DNA of 46,687 nt, from contig NZ_BEWP01000015.1 of NCBI RefSeq assembly GCF_002723995.1, positions 1 to 46,687 on the forward strand. Reading direction: 5' to 3'. Source of the DNA: Gluconobacter kondonii. Its GTDB lineage: Bacteria > Pseudomonadota > Alphaproteobacteria > Acetobacterales > Acetobacteraceae. The position numbers and the translations under genes are program-made. A model generated the notes under the pieces. It saw nothing but the letters and a program-made list of their open reading frames with translations. It did not search any database and was not told the DNA's origin. Shown here one piece after another: positions 18,976 through 28,281 of the stretch (within the stretch, counting starts at the first letter, position 1; the number at the start of each line of letters is the position of its first letter).

Positions 18976-19405
18976 CGAGCGGCTCCACGGTGAAGAGCGG
19001 CGTTCCGGGGGAGACGGCGTCTGCATTCGCGGCCAGCATGGCGACGATCCGGCAGGGGAACTCGGCCTCGATGCGCGAGAGCGTTTTCATGACTTCGAGA
19101 ATAAAGAGCGGCTGTCCTTCCGCCACGATGTCGCCCGGCTTGACGAAAGGCGGCGCATCCGGGGCCGGGGAGGCGTAGAACTGGCCGTGCATGGGGGCGT
19201 CGATCGTGGTTTCGGTTTTGGTGGCCGCCGGGAGTGTTTCGACGACCGGAAGTGCGGGAGCCACGACCGGCGGTGTGGGGGCAGTGTCCTGTGCGCCGCG
19301 CACCAGACGGATGTGCTCGCCGTCGCGGGAATAGTCGAGTTCGGTAATGCCCAGCGCCTGCATCCGGGCCATCAGGGCGTCGAGGATCTTGAGATCGGGG
19401 ATCAT
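18968..19405 (-). CDS. accB: Biotin carboxyl carrier protein (AccB-type)
   Basis: A 145-aa biotin carrier that shuttles carboxyl-biotin between carboxylase and transferase. Layout: N-terminal helix, an Ala/Pro/Thr-rich linker (about residues 40-68), then the biotinyl domain starting APMHGQFYASPAPDAPPFVK and containing the attachment site LEVMKTLSRIE near residue 105, where the lysine in VMKT is the expected biotinylated residue. It sits between pxpA and accC in a tightly packed operon. The ATG at 19403-19405 lacks a strong ribosome site, so translation may depend on coupling. Its short paralogue at 17210-17608 lacks the lysine. Confidence 0.92.
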
Positions 19406-19430
19406 GGGGCGGTTGGCTTTCCGGTCTGCT

Positions 19431-20195
19431 TCAGGTCAGGGGGCGCAACGTGATGCCCGCGGCTTCGAAGCCCGCGCGGACCTTGCGGGCGACATCCACG
19501 GACTCCGCGTTGTCCCCATGCACGCAGATCGTATCAATGCGGGTCGGCAGCATTTTGCCGGAGATGGTTTCGATGGCACCGGCCTGCACCATGCGCACGG
19601 CGCGGGCCGCCGCGAAATCGGCATCATGCAGGACCGCACCCGGTTCCTTGCGCGAGACGAGATGTCCGTCTTCCGTATAGGCGCGGTCCGCGAAGATTTC
19701 CGAGAATACGGTCAGGCCCCGCTCGCGTCCGATGCGGTCCAGATGGCTCAGGGCGATGGCCATGATGGGGAGGTTCGGATCGACCGCCTTGACGGCATTG
19801 ACGATGGCTTCGGCAACGGCGGGGTCGCGTTCAGTCAGGTTGCCCAGCGCACCATGGGTTTTCATGTAGGTCATGCGGTGGCCGGAATAGGTGGCGAGGG
19901 CCTGGGCCGCGCCCATCTGATAGGCCACGATCCGTTCGATCTGGGCGGGGGTGAAGGGCATGACGCGGCGTCCGAAGCCCCACAGGTCCGGGAAGCCGGG
20001 ATGGGAGCCGACGGAGACGCCTTTTTCGCGTGCGATGCGGAAGGTCTCGGCCATGACTTCCGGGTCGCCGCCGTGAAAGCCGCAGGCGACGTTAGCAGAG
20101 GTCACGATGTCCAGCATCGCGCTGTCATTGCCCATTGTGTAATGGCCGAAGCTCTCGCCCAGATCGGCGTTCAGGTCGATGGTTTTGGCGGTCAT
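19431..20195 (-). CDS. pxpA: 5-oxoprolinase subunit A (LamB/YcsF family)
   Basis: A 254-aa PxpA homologue, the LamB/YcsF subunit of the ATP-dependent 5-oxoprolinase PxpABC that turns 5-oxo-L-proline into L-glutamate. I chose ATG 20195 (MTAKTIDLNADLGESFG) because GGGAG precedes it; the upstream extension to 20273 overlaps pxpC. Family signatures are DLNADLGESFG at the N-terminus, ANVACGFHGGDP near residue 40, GVSVGSHPGFPD near residue 60 and ICVHGDNAESVDVAR near residue 225. Length is normal. It follows pxpC by 34 bp and precedes accB by 25 bp. Confidence 0.93.
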   Translation of the reverse strand: MTAKTIDLNADLGESFGHYTMGNDSAMLDIVTSANVACGFHGGDPEVMAETFRIAREKGVSVGSHPGFPDLWGFGRRVMPFTPAQIERIVAYQMGAAQALATYSGHRMTYMKTHGALGNLTERDPAVAEAIVNAVKAVDPNLPIMAIALSHLDRIGRERGLTVFSEIFADRAYTEDGHLVSRKEPGAVLHDADFAAARAVRMVQAGAIETISGKMLPTRIDTICVHGDNAESVDVARKVRAGFEAAGITLRPLT

Positions 20196-20229
20196 GGTTT
20201 GGAACTCCCGGACATGAAATAACAGGGCA

Positions 20230-21201
20230 TCAGAAAACGAGCTGTGTGCGGAGTGTGGCAATTTCGGTGGCAAGGCGCTTCAGATCCGCAGCTTCCTGCC
20301 GGATGATCTGCACCGCCTCATTGCGTGTGATGGTTTCGAAATGGACGGGCGCGCCGACGACTGTCTGGGACAGCAGGCGCAGGTCCGGCGCGATGACGGT
20401 GGCGATCTTGGGATAGCCGCCGCAGGTATTGGCATCCATCATCTGGATGATCGGCTGGCCCGCGGGCGGCACCTGAACGGTTCCGGGCAGGATGCCGTGG
20501 GAAAACAGGCTGAGCGGCCGTGAGAGTTTCAAGGCGTTCTGCCCTTCCAGCCGATAGCCCATGCGGTTTGCGCTGGGGGTCAAGGTCCAGGAAGCGGCGT
20601 GAAAGGTTTTCAGGCTTTCAGGCGTGAAGACCTCGTGTTCGGCGGCAGGAAGGACGCGAATCCGAGTGCCGTCTGCGTGGGGAAGCGGGCAGGGGCGCGT
20701 GAGGCCGTAGCCTGCGGCGGGCAGGCACAGTGTGGAGGCTGCGAGGCAGGAAAGGCGGTCGCCTTTCTGAAGGGCGCGCCCCTCAAGGCCGCCGAAGCCG
20801 CCTTTGAGATCCGTCGAGCGCGCGCCCAGAACCGGGGGCACGTCCAGACCGCCGCGGAATGTCAGATAGGCGCGGGCGCCCTGTTCCGGAGCGCGGAGCG
20901 TCAGGGTCTGGCCGGGTCTGGCGGTGATGGCCCAGTCGCGCGGGAGTTTCAGATCGTCGAGCGTGGCGGGGCAGACGGCACCGGTGACGGCAAAGGATGT
21001 CTCGGTATGAAAACGCACGCGGAAGGGGAAAAACACGATCTCAATCCCGGCAGCGTCCAGCGGATTGTCGAGAAGCAGGTTTCCGTGGCTCAGGGCCAGA
21101 CGGTCCATCCCGCCGCCCTGCGCCACGCCCATGGCCATGGCGTGAGGGCGGCCGAAATCCTGAATGGTGTTGAGGGAGGAGCCGGTCAGGATTTCGATCA
21201 T
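20230..21201 (-). CDS. pxpC: 5-oxoprolinase subunit C / biotin-dependent carboxyltransferase family
   Basis: A 323-aa PxpC (KipA) homologue, related to the second carboxyltransferase domain of urea carboxylase. I start it at ATG 21201 (MIEILTGSSLNTIQDFGRP), which overlaps the pxpB stop as ATGA; the frame open to 21276 runs into pxpB. Signatures: TIQDFGRP near residue 12, GGGMDRLALSHGNLLLDNP near residue 28, and SHGILPGTVQVPPAGQPII followed by DANTCGGYPKIATVI near residue 260. In known PxpABC it works with PxpA and PxpB without biotin, but here biotin carboxylase and carrier genes share the operon. Confidence 0.93.
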   Translation of the reverse strand: MIEILTGSSLNTIQDFGRPHAMAMGVAQGGGMDRLALSHGNLLLDNPLDAAGIEIVFFPFRVRFHTETSFAVTGAVCPATLDDLKLPRDWAITARPGQTLTLRAPEQGARAYLTFRGGLDVPPVLGARSTDLKGGFGGLEGRALQKGDRLSCLAASTLCLPAAGYGLTRPCPLPHADGTRIRVLPAAEHEVFTPESLKTFHAASWTLTPSANRMGYRLEGQNALKLSRPLSLFSHGILPGTVQVPPAGQPIIQMMDANTCGGYPKIATVIAPDLRLLSQTVVGAPVHFETITRNEAVQIIRQEAADLKRLATEIATLRTQLVF

Positions 21202-21839
21202 GAGGCCCTCACGAAACGGACGGTGTCGCCCAGCCGCAGCAGGCCGGGCTCGGGACGGAAGGCGTCGAACAGGCACAGATCCGTCCGGCCGAGGATATGC
21301 CAGCCCGACGGCGAGGTGCAGGGCATCATGCCCGCGTGGCCGCCGCCGATGACCACAGCCCCTTCCTCTACCCGCAGACGCGGGGAGTCGCGGCGGGGGA
21401 TGGCCAGACGCGAGTCCAGTCCGGTCAGGTACACGAAACCCGCCATGGCGCCGATGGCGGCGACGCTGTAGCGACCGGCCATGTGGGCGTCGATGGTTTC
21501 CTCTTCTGTCAGGTTGGCGAAGCGGGCAACGAGCGCCAGATCTTCGCCGAATGCCCCGCCATAGACGACCGGCACCACGATCTCGCGGGACGGCACCTCT
21601 TCGGCGGAGGCCTGTGTCCAGACGGTTCGGAGCAGCTCTTCCATGGCGGAAGGGTCAGTCTGTACGGCGTCGAACGTGACGAGAAGGTTGTTGACGCCGG
21701 GGATTGTCTGGAGGACGTCAGGCCGGGTGTTCAGTTCGCGGCTGGTGGCCCAGATGCGGCGCTGTGTCGTGTCGCTAAACGGGCCGTTGGCTGCGTCCAG
21801 CAGGAGGCCGCCCGCGCCTGCCATGTGAATACGGGTCAT
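21198..21839 (-). CDS. pxpB: 5-oxoprolinase subunit B (KipI-like)
   Basis: A 213-aa PxpB (KipI) homologue, matching the first carboxyltransferase domain of urea carboxylase. I start it at ATG 21839 (MTRIHMAGAGGLLLDAANGP), which overlaps the MFS stop as ATGA; the open frame extends to 22601 only as an antisense shadow of the MFS gene. Motifs: IPGVNNLLVTFD near residue 48, VVPVVYGGAFGEDLALVAR near residue 88, GFVYLTGLDSRLAIPRRDSP near residue 133, and SGWHILGRT near residue 180. Short overlaps on both sides show translational coupling with the carrier and pxpC. Confidence 0.93.
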   Translation of the reverse strand: MTRIHMAGAGGLLLDAANGPFSDTTQRRIWATSRELNTRPDVLQTIPGVNNLLVTFDAVQTDPSAMEELLRTVWTQASAEEVPSREIVVPVVYGGAFGEDLALVARFANLTEEETIDAHMAGRYSVAAIGAMAGFVYLTGLDSRLAIPRRDSPRLRVEEGAVVIGGGHAGMMPCTSPSGWHILGRTDLCLFDAFRPEPGLLRLGDTVRFVRAS

Positions 21840-23077
21840 ACAGTCTGATCCGGCTGGGAGCGACCATGGAACGGCCGCCGGGGAAGGAGAGCAGCGGCCA
21901 GCGCGCCGCACAGGATGATGATGCCTGTGATGTAGAAAACGCCGTGGAAATTGCCGGTGGCCTGAAGCAGGTATCCCGTCATGACCGGGGCCAGAATGCC
22001 GAGGCCGTTGGAGAATGTCAGGGTCAGGCCGGTCACGGAACCGAGGATTTCGTCTTCCACCAGCAGGTCCGCCAGAAGGGCCATGTTGGCCCCCGTTCCG
22101 CCTGCCATGAAGGCCATGGAGACGGCGAGGAGCGGAATGATGGTCGTGGCCGTTCCGCAGAGCGGCAGAAATCCCATGGAGGAGGCCAGTATGAGATACA
22201 GGCACACGACCTTGCGGCGTCCTCCCAGAGAAAGGTTTGATCCGCGAACGAGCGTTTCGCCAACCTTTCCTGCCGTGATCGAGAGGATGGCTGCGCCGAC
22301 ATAGCAATAGGCCGTATAGGCTCCGGACTGTTCGGTGCCGAGATGCAGAGTTTGGCGCATGATGATCGGCAGCCAGGACATCAGCAAGAAGTTGGCATAA
22401 TTGGCGCAGCATTGCGCAATTACGATGCCCCAGAACGCCGAGGAGCGGAACAGGGTCGGCACCGAGATCAGGGAAAAGGATGTTGCCTGTGTGCCGCGTG
22501 CGGGGCGCGGGTGGGTCAGGAGCCAGACCACGGACCAGACCAGCCCGAGCGCGCCGAGCAGCGAAAACGCCGGGCGCCAGCCGTAATGGGCAATCAGCCA
22601 CCCGCCCGAGGCGGCGCCGCAGGCCAGCCCGATGGGGATGCCGCAGATAAAGGCGGTCATCATCAGGCCACGTTCGTGTAGCGGTGCCCAGGCCCGGACG
22701 ACCTTGTTGCCGAGTGCGAAGGTGGGGGCTTCTCCGACGCCCAGCAGGATGCGGGTGGCGATGAAGGCCGGGACAGTGGCGGTCAGGCTACCAAGGATCA
22801 TGGCGAGCGACCACAGGGCCACGGCGGCCGCACCGATGATCCGCACGCCGAAGCGGTCCAGCAGGATCGCGCTGGGCAGGTTGAGGATGAAGTAGGACCA
22901 GAGGAAGCTGGAGAGGACCCAGCCTGTCTCCCCCGGTGTAAGGGCGAATTCATGGGCGATCTGGGGCATGCCCACGGACAGGGCGGCCCGGTCTCCGTAG
23001 CAGATCACGCACATGGCGATGGTGAGGGCGTATATGACGAACCGGAAAGGCCGGCGATCTTCTGGAACTGTCTGCAA
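21836..23077 (-). CDS. MFS transporter, ACS type, in the pxp operon
   Basis: A 413-aa inner-membrane carrier with about 12 hydrophobic segments, of the anion:cation symporter group. The start (VICYGDRAALSVGMPQIAHE), the segment WVLSSFLWSYFILNLPSAIL and the loop LLDRFGVRIIG are typical. It follows the TonB receptor by 26 bp and overlaps pxpB by 4 bp, so it probably moves the same compound across the inner membrane that the receptor takes in and that PxpABC consumes, for example 5-oxoproline or a larger cyclic amide (inference). Confidence 0.9.
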   Translation of the reverse strand: MQTVPEDRRPFRFVIYALTIAMCVICYGDRAALSVGMPQIAHEFALTPGETGWVLSSFLWSYFILNLPSAILLDRFGVRIIGAAAVALWSLAMILGSLTATVPAFIATRILLGVGEAPTFALGNKVVRAWAPLHERGLMMTAFICGIPIGLACGAASGGWLIAHYGWRPAFSLLGALGLVWSVVWLLTHPRPARGTQATSFSLISVPTLFRSSAFWGIVIAQCCANYANFLLMSWLPIIMRQTLHLGTEQSGAYTAYCYVGAAILSITAGKVGETLVRGSNLSLGGRRKVVCLYLILASSMGFLPLCGTATTIIPLLAVSMAFMAGGTGANMALLADLLVEDEILGSVTGLTLTFSNGLGILAPVMTGYLLQATGNFHGVFYITGIIILCGALAAALLPRRPFHGRSQPDQTV

Positions 23078-23103
23078 GAAACTGCGCCTCTTTCCGTTCG
23101 CGT

Positions 23104-25605
23104 TCAGAATGTCAGTCCGGTCTGGATATAGTACATGCCACCGTTGAAGCCGTAAGGTGAGTAGTAGGCATATTTGTATTCGTTAAAGAGCGGCGCTGCG
23201 GTCGCCTTGGGAACGCGGGTCGGGTATTTGTTGCCCAGGTTGTTCGCGCCGACCGTAACGCTCCATTTTGGCAGGATCTTGTAGCTGACGGACATGTTGG
23301 TCAGGAAAGCCGGGCGCTGTTCCATCGGAGCGGCAGTCGGGCTGGCGAGGAAGATGATGGAGCCGTAGCGCTGTTCCTGCACCATGACGTTCCACTTGCC
23401 GTAATTCCAGTTGACCGTGAGGTTTTCGCGGTTCTTGGGCGCGGAGTGCAGAAGCATTTCTTCGGCATAGGTGTTGAACGTGGACAGGCCCATGTTCGCC
23501 AATACAGTGGGTGTCTTGTTGCGGCTGCGGATTTCGTTGTCGGAGTAATTGAACGTGAAGTCGAAGCGGAACGTTCCGGCGCGTTTGGTATGCAGGGTGT
23601 AGTTGGTGTCGATATCGCCACCATAGGTCTGGGTGTTGACGGGGTTTGTGTAATAGGAGGCGTAGGTGACGTTGTTCAGGCCAGACGCCTCGAGAATGTC
23701 GGCCACACCTGCGCCGCCGAGGGTCGTGGTGCTGGCCAGACGGTCGTTGATGGCGATGTAATACAGGTTTGCGGTGACGTTCCAGTTCTTGAGGGGCGTG
23801 GCGTCGATACCGATGCTATAGTTGCGGGAATATTCGCCCTTGATATGGCCCGCGCCGAGCGCCTTTGCGGCGGCGCTGCTGTTTGGAAGCTGGTCCACGG
23901 CGTAGTTGGCGAAGGGGGCGTTATAGAAATAATAGGTCTGGCCCAGTGTTGGGGGGCGATAACCGGTGTTGATGCTGGCGCGGATGGCCCAGTGTTTGTT
24001 GAAGTTGTAGCGTGTTCCGATCGAACCGGTCGTGACGGTGGCGAGATGGTTGTAGCTCGTGGCGCGGCCACCGAGGGACCATTCCCATTTTTTCGTAACG
24101 TAGAAATCGAGGTTGACGTTGCCGTCGTAGATGTCGCGTCCGCGATTGGTGACGGCGAGCGGGACGTTACCGGCATGGTCGGTTGCGCCGAGGCCGATCC
24201 ATGAGGCTTCCTCGCCTTCTGTCATCTGGAAGGTGTCACGGCGATATTCGCCGCCAAAGCGCAGGGCAATCGGCTTGGGGAGCCATGACGTGTTGAAGAA
24301 GCGTGAGCCGCGCAGGCCGGTCGAAAGCTCTGAAGTGATGGTTTTGCCGTCATAAAAATCGCGCGGGCTGGCATCGCCGAGAGATATATTGTTGCTGTCG
24401 AGGGTCGAATAGGCCTGATCGTCACGACCGTAATTGACGTAGGCGTCCCAGGCGAAGCCGAATTTATGCGCCTTGATGCCGTTGTCTGTTTCGAAATCGT
24501 ACTGGTCCATGCCGATATAGGGCTGTGCGCCATTGGGCCAGAGATTGATGTTGGTTAGGCTGTTTCCGGCACTGCGGTAGGTTTCGGCCACATGAGCCTT
24601 GCGGTGGCTGAAAGTCGAAGTGCTGTAGAGGCTGAGGTTTTCGTTCAGCGGGATCGCCATGTTTTCGCTGATGGTTTCCAGCGTCGATTTCGGGATGCCG
24701 AGGCCGCGCTGCACATCACGACTGGCTGTTTCGTTGCGGGAATCCCCGACCGGATAGAGTTGTCCGACGAAAAGGCCGCTGCGGTTAGTCGGAAGCTGGT
24801 GAGTAACCTGCGCCGCCAGATCGAGATAGCCACCGTTTTTGCCAAGTGCCGTGGCCCAATCCGCATAACCGTTCAGCGCCTGCCCGTCACCGGCGTAAAA
24901 GCCGCTGTTTTGGAAATTGATGGAGCCACCATGCGTGCGCTGCTTGAGGACGATATTGACCGCACCTGCTAAAGCATCCTGACCGTAGAGCGCGGTCGCG
25001 CCTTCGGTAATGACTTCGATATGATCGATTGCCGAAATCGGGATCAGGGAGATGTCGGTGGGTTCGGTGCCCCAGTTCGGACCGGCATTGGCGTTGAAAT
25101 TCGCACCGATATGGCGGCGGTGTCCATTGACGAGGATCAGCGTATCGTCGGCGGACTGGCCACGAAGCTGCATGGTCTGGATGAAGCCGCTGTTTCCGAC
25201 ACCGGACTGCGGCGGGGACGTAATGGATGCGGAAGCCTGGGCCAGTGCCTGCATGACGTTTGTCTGGCCTGTGGCCAGAAGCTGCGCGCCCGAAACGACC
25301 GTGACCTGCGAGGTGCTGTGAACCGGTGTCGAGGGGTTCATGACGGATTGGCCGGTAGAGGCCGTCCCGGTGACGTGCATCTCTTCGGGATCGGATCTTG
25401 AAATGATGGATGTTTTGCGAGAGGAGGGTCTTGCAGAGGTGGGAGTGGCGGCCCGTGTAGGCGAGGTTGTGACCCGTTTGTGCGTAGAATGTGTCTGCGT
25501 CGTCACTTTGGTGGACGTGGCCTGGGCGGTTGGACAGAGCGAAACGAGCGAGCTCAAGGCAGCGCCACACATCAGGAAAGCCTTGGGTCCAAAACACTTG
25601 CTCAT
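23104..25605 (-). CDS. TonB-dependent outer-membrane receptor, first gene of the pxp operon
   Basis: An 833-aa TonB-dependent receptor. I chose ATG 25605 because AAGGGG precedes it by about 6-7 bp; the frame to 25641 lacks a ribosome site. A signal peptide (MSKCFGPKAFLMCGAALSSL, cleavage after TAQA) is followed by a Thr/Ser-rich segment and a plug domain (MQLRGQSADDTLILVNGHRR; TEGATALYGQDALAGAV) at roughly residues 85-225. The barrel ends GGMYYIQTGLTF with terminal Phe. It is clearly paralogous to the receptor at 3813-6386, sharing long stretches such as LQNSGFYAGDGQ/FQNSGFYAGDGQ and the same C-terminal pattern. It leads the operon with carrier, pxpBCA and accBC, an unusual partner for 5-oxoprolinase since small lactams normally pass porins. 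Confidence 0.92.
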   Translation of the reverse strand: MSKCFGPKAFLMCGAALSSLVSLCPTAQATSTKVTTQTHSTHKRVTTSPTRAATPTSARPSSRKTSIISRSDPEEMHVTGTASTGQSVMNPSTPVHSTSQVTVVSGAQLLATGQTNVMQALAQASASITSPPQSGVGNSGFIQTMQLRGQSADDTLILVNGHRRHIGANFNANAGPNWGTEPTDISLIPISAIDHIEVITEGATALYGQDALAGAVNIVLKQRTHGGSINFQNSGFYAGDGQALNGYADWATALGKNGGYLDLAAQVTHQLPTNRSGLFVGQLYPVGDSRNETASRDVQRGLGIPKSTLETISENMAIPLNENLSLYSTSTFSHRKAHVAETYRSAGNSLTNINLWPNGAQPYIGMDQYDFETDNGIKAHKFGFAWDAYVNYGRDDQAYSTLDSNNISLGDASPRDFYDGKTITSELSTGLRGSRFFNTSWLPKPIALRFGGEYRRDTFQMTEGEEASWIGLGATDHAGNVPLAVTNRGRDIYDGNVNLDFYVTKKWEWSLGGRATSYNHLATVTTGSIGTRYNFNKHWAIRASINTGYRPPTLGQTYYFYNAPFANYAVDQLPNSSAAAKALGAGHIKGEYSRNYSIGIDATPLKNWNVTANLYYIAINDRLASTTTLGGAGVADILEASGLNNVTYASYYTNPVNTQTYGGDIDTNYTLHTKRAGTFRFDFTFNYSDNEIRSRNKTPTVLANMGLSTFNTYAEEMLLHSAPKNRENLTVNWNYGKWNVMVQEQRYGSIIFLASPTAAPMEQRPAFLTNMSVSYKILPKWSVTVGANNLGNKYPTRVPKATAAPLFNEYKYAYYSPYGFNGGMYYIQTGLTF

Positions 25606-25618
25606 GGGCATCCCCTTT

Positions 25619-25638
25619 GCCAGCCGGTGTTGGCTGGC
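25619..25638 (-). other. Hairpin in the leader of the TonB-pxp operon
   Basis: GCCAGCC (25619-25625) and GGCTGGC (25632-25638) form a perfect 7-bp stem with a 6-nt loop just upstream of the AAGGGG ribosome site of the receptor gene. It could influence mRNA stability or translation. There is no T-run, so it is not a simple terminator. Confidence 0.4.
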
Positions 25639-25870
25639 CATTCGAAATATATGCTTTTCATGAACAAATCACACACATAACGAAACGACAACTAAAATGT
25701 TTTTATTAAGGAACAAATTCTCTTTTTCTGCCGCTTTGCTAGGCGAATCTGATTGATTTGACCGAGCGCCTGAGGCTGAGGCCTGTTCGACGAAAAGACA
25801 GCATCGCTTGAACGGACAAAAAAAATGAGTAAAAACTGGAGCGAGAGAAAATTTTTTTGTCTGTCGAGTC

Positions 25871-26749
25871 GTGATTCCCGAACTTAGAACATTTGTCGTT
25901 GCTGCCCGGACGGAGAGCTTTGCCGCGACCGCCAAGGCGATCGGGGTGACGCAATCGGCAATCAGTGCCCAGATTCGTCGGCTTGAAGAAGAGTTTGGCT
26001 ACGATCTTTTTGAGCGCACAGGCAGGTCGGTGACTCTGACGGCAGCGGGGAGTCGTATCTTATGTCAGGTCGAAGATATCCTTTCGGCTTTTGAGGCGCT
26101 TCGGGGGGCCTCGCATCTCAAGCCAGAAACCGAACTGTTGCGGGTGGGCGCTATTTCAACCGCTCAGACCAGCTTGCTTGCCCCTGCTATTGCGGGGTTG
26201 CATCTTGAGCTTCTGGATCTGAAAGTACGGATTGTTCCAGGGACTTCCATGAGTTTGCTGGATCGTCTGGATGCGGGAGAGCTGGATGCTGCGCTGATCG
26301 TCCGGCCACCTTTTGGGTTGATGCCATACATGCAGTGGCATCCTGTCGTGCAACAGGACTATGTCATGGTCGTCCCTGCTCATGTCGAAGGCGCAGACTG
26401 GCGACAGATCCTCGAAGGCCAGCCTTTTATTCGCTATGACAGCCGTTCTTTTGGGGGGCGTACGCTGGATCGATTTCTCAGGACGCAGGGGCTTTCTCCC
26501 CATGAGGTCATCGAGACTGAAGATCTTCATACAATTCTGCAGATGGTCGCCAATAATATGGGGTGTTCGATTGTTCCCTATATCTTTGCGGTTAGTGTTG
26601 TGCCGAATATCCGTATCTTGCCTCTGGGAGACCAGAAGATCGTGCGGGATGTCGGTGTGATGACCTTACGCGGCCGAATGACGGAGGGCTGCAAGGCTCT
26701 GATCCGGTATCTGGAAGAGGCATCCCGCAGCAATATGCCTCATCAGTAG
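25871..26749 (+). CDS. LysR-family transcriptional regulator divergent from the pxp operon
   Basis: A 292-aa LysR-type regulator starting at GTG 25871 (MIPELRTFVVAARTES). The helix-turn-helix is SFAATAKAIGVTQSAISAQI at about residues 16-35, followed by a linker and an effector-binding domain from about residue 85. It is divergent from the TonB-MFS-pxpBCA-accBC operon across a 265-bp AT-rich gap, the classic arrangement for a LysR activator of that operon. It converges with the CapA-like gene, leaving 22 bp between stops. I could not find a convincing T-N11-A operator in the gap by eye. Confidence 0.9.
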   Translation: MIPELRTFVVAARTESFAATAKAIGVTQSAISAQIRRLEEEFGYDLFERTGRSVTLTAAGSRILCQVEDILSAFEALRGASHLKPETELLRVGAISTAQTSLLAPAIAGLHLELLDLKVRIVPGTSMSLLDRLDAGELDAALIVRPPFGLMPYMQWHPVVQQDYVMVVPAHVEGADWRQILEGQPFIRYDSRSFGGRTLDRFLRTQGLSPHEVIETEDLHTILQMVANNMGCSIVPYIFAVSVVPNIRILPLGDQKIVRDVGVMTLRGRMTEGCKALIRYLEEASRSNMPHQ

Positions 26750-26771
26750 TTTCGGATGTTATGAAGAGCCT

Positions 26772-28100
26772 TCAGGCTGTTGCACGCCATAGAAGGATCG
26801 GCGCATTATCGGTTCCTGCTTGTTGGAAGTCGGTTCCGAAAGACCTAGACAAAGTGGCAAATGTTTCCAGAATATTTCGCCCTTCCTCGCCGTGGGCCAG
26901 GGAGGGCACTCCGCGTCTGTGGGCAGCCAGGCCCAGGCCGAGTGTGATCGGATGGATTTCGAGACTTTCGAGCTTTCCGTTCTGATAAGTGCAGATCGGC
27001 ATGATGGTTTCCCAGAAACGTTTTTCGGCGGGAAAACCTTTCGCATCGTTGTTGCTGCGAGCTTTATAAAGCTGATGAGGTGTTAGCTCCGGACTTACGC
27101 GGTTCGCCATATAGGATTCGATCGGGAGGCGCTCCACGAGTTCATTCTGTCCTATAAAATTACCCAGACTGTAAAAGATCGGTTTGCCATTATGAATTTC
27201 GAGGCCCCGCAACAGATGTGGTCCGTGACAAGCAACGATATCCGCACCGGCGTCGATTGCCTGACGGGCTGCGGTTACGAGAAAATCGGCCGGAATTTCT
27301 ACGTCCAGTTCTCCGTTGGCGTTATATCCGCTTTCATGCGCGTGAATGCTCAGAATGACCGTATCGGAAACCATCCGTGCTTCTGTGATCCAGCGATGCA
27401 GGGCCTGTGTGTCCGTCGGGTTCGGGGTGGTGCTGACTTTCGTTTCCTGACCGACCTGAAAATTCAGGTTTTCGAAGGCGAGAACCCCCTCGGGGGCGGG
27501 AAAGGCGAAACCAAGCTGGATTTTGTCGTCCTTGACCCGCTGTAATCCGAGCTTCCGGTAGATCTCCCTCAGGGATGTCATGTCATCGGCAGAGACGTGG
27601 TGCATCGTGTTGTAGCGTAGCGGATTGATGCCGGGGCGTCCCTGCATCGCGCTCGTCTGCATGGCTGCTTCCTGCCCTCTGGCGAAGGTGGAGGTGCAGG
27701 ACAGCATGGAGACCGTACCTGCAGGATGCGTAAAATAGGCGGGGCGTCTGGCATCTTCCAGATGAAGGCCGATCCCGGCATGATGCAGATTTCGGCGGTT
27801 GAGCTCGTCCAACGTCTTGCGCAGACCAGAGATACTGTAATCTAGCGAGTGGTTTGTTGCCGCTGCAAAAAGGTCGAAACCGGCCTCTTTCAGGTCATCC
27901 AGAACCCGGGATGAGGCGCCAAAATGCGTGCCGCCCATATCAAGGGCTGGATCACCCACGAAATCGTTCGGTACCAGTTCGAGATTGGTGAACGAAACAT
28001 CGCAGGCGCGGATCATGTCGAAAAGGGGCGACAGTCCGGGGTCAGTGCGGCTGTTGAGTTGCCGAAAGAGAATACTGTCACCCGTCAGGCAAATCTTCAT
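26772..28100 (-). CDS. CapA-like metallophosphatase-fold protein
   Basis: A 442-aa CapA-family protein (PGA_cap domain), the family of a poly-gamma-glutamate capsule accessory protein; the fold is calcineurin-like. Metal-ligand-type motifs are present: LTGDS at the N-terminus, SFTNLE near residue 36, AATNHSLDY near residue 80, SIHAHESGY near residue 250 and ACHGPHLLRG followed by SLGNFIGQNE near residue 290. There is no signal peptide or N-terminal transmembrane anchor, unlike membrane-bound CapA, so it is probably cytosolic. Similar soluble CapA-like proteins occur beside amidohydrolases. No other capsule synthesis gene (capB/capC) is present. A glutamate-related role matches the neighbourhood but is inferred. 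Confidence 0.85.
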   Translation of the reverse strand: MKICLTGDSILFRQLNSRTDPGLSPLFDMIRACDVSFTNLELVPNDFVGDPALDMGGTHFGASSRVLDDLKEAGFDLFAAATNHSLDYSISGLRKTLDELNRRNLHHAGIGLHLEDARRPAYFTHPAGTVSMLSCTSTFARGQEAAMQTSAMQGRPGINPLRYNTMHHVSADDMTSLREIYRKLGLQRVKDDKIQLGFAFPAPEGVLAFENLNFQVGQETKVSTTPNPTDTQALHRWITEARMVSDTVILSIHAHESGYNANGELDVEIPADFLVTAARQAIDAGADIVACHGPHLLRGLEIHNGKPIFYSLGNFIGQNELVERLPIESYMANRVSPELTPHQLYKARSNNDAKGFPAEKRFWETIMPICTYQNGKLESLEIHPITLGLGLAAHRRGVPSLAHGEEGRNILETFATLSRSFGTDFQQAGTDNAPILLWRATA

Positions 28101-28281
28101 CAGGCGGTCCGGAACATCAGTTGAAAAATTGATGCTTTGGGAAAAGCATTTCTATGCCGGTATGGTTATCGAAGATGCATGAGGTGTCCAGTTTCAGGAG
28201 GCTCTTTTCGGTGATGGTTTTCCTATCTTCACGATATGAGAAAACCGGGCTTCTCACGGAGCCAGGCAGCTCTGGCGGCTC

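Noticed and set aside
19347-21471. Rightward frames (291 and 290 codons) over pxpA and pxpC
   Set aside because: Mirror images of the pxp genes; Gly/Ala/Asp/His-rich without motifs.
21840-22601. Upstream extension of pxpB to 22601
   Set aside because: The extension is a Pro/His/Arg-rich reading of the MFS gene in another frame; pxpB starts cleanly at 21839.
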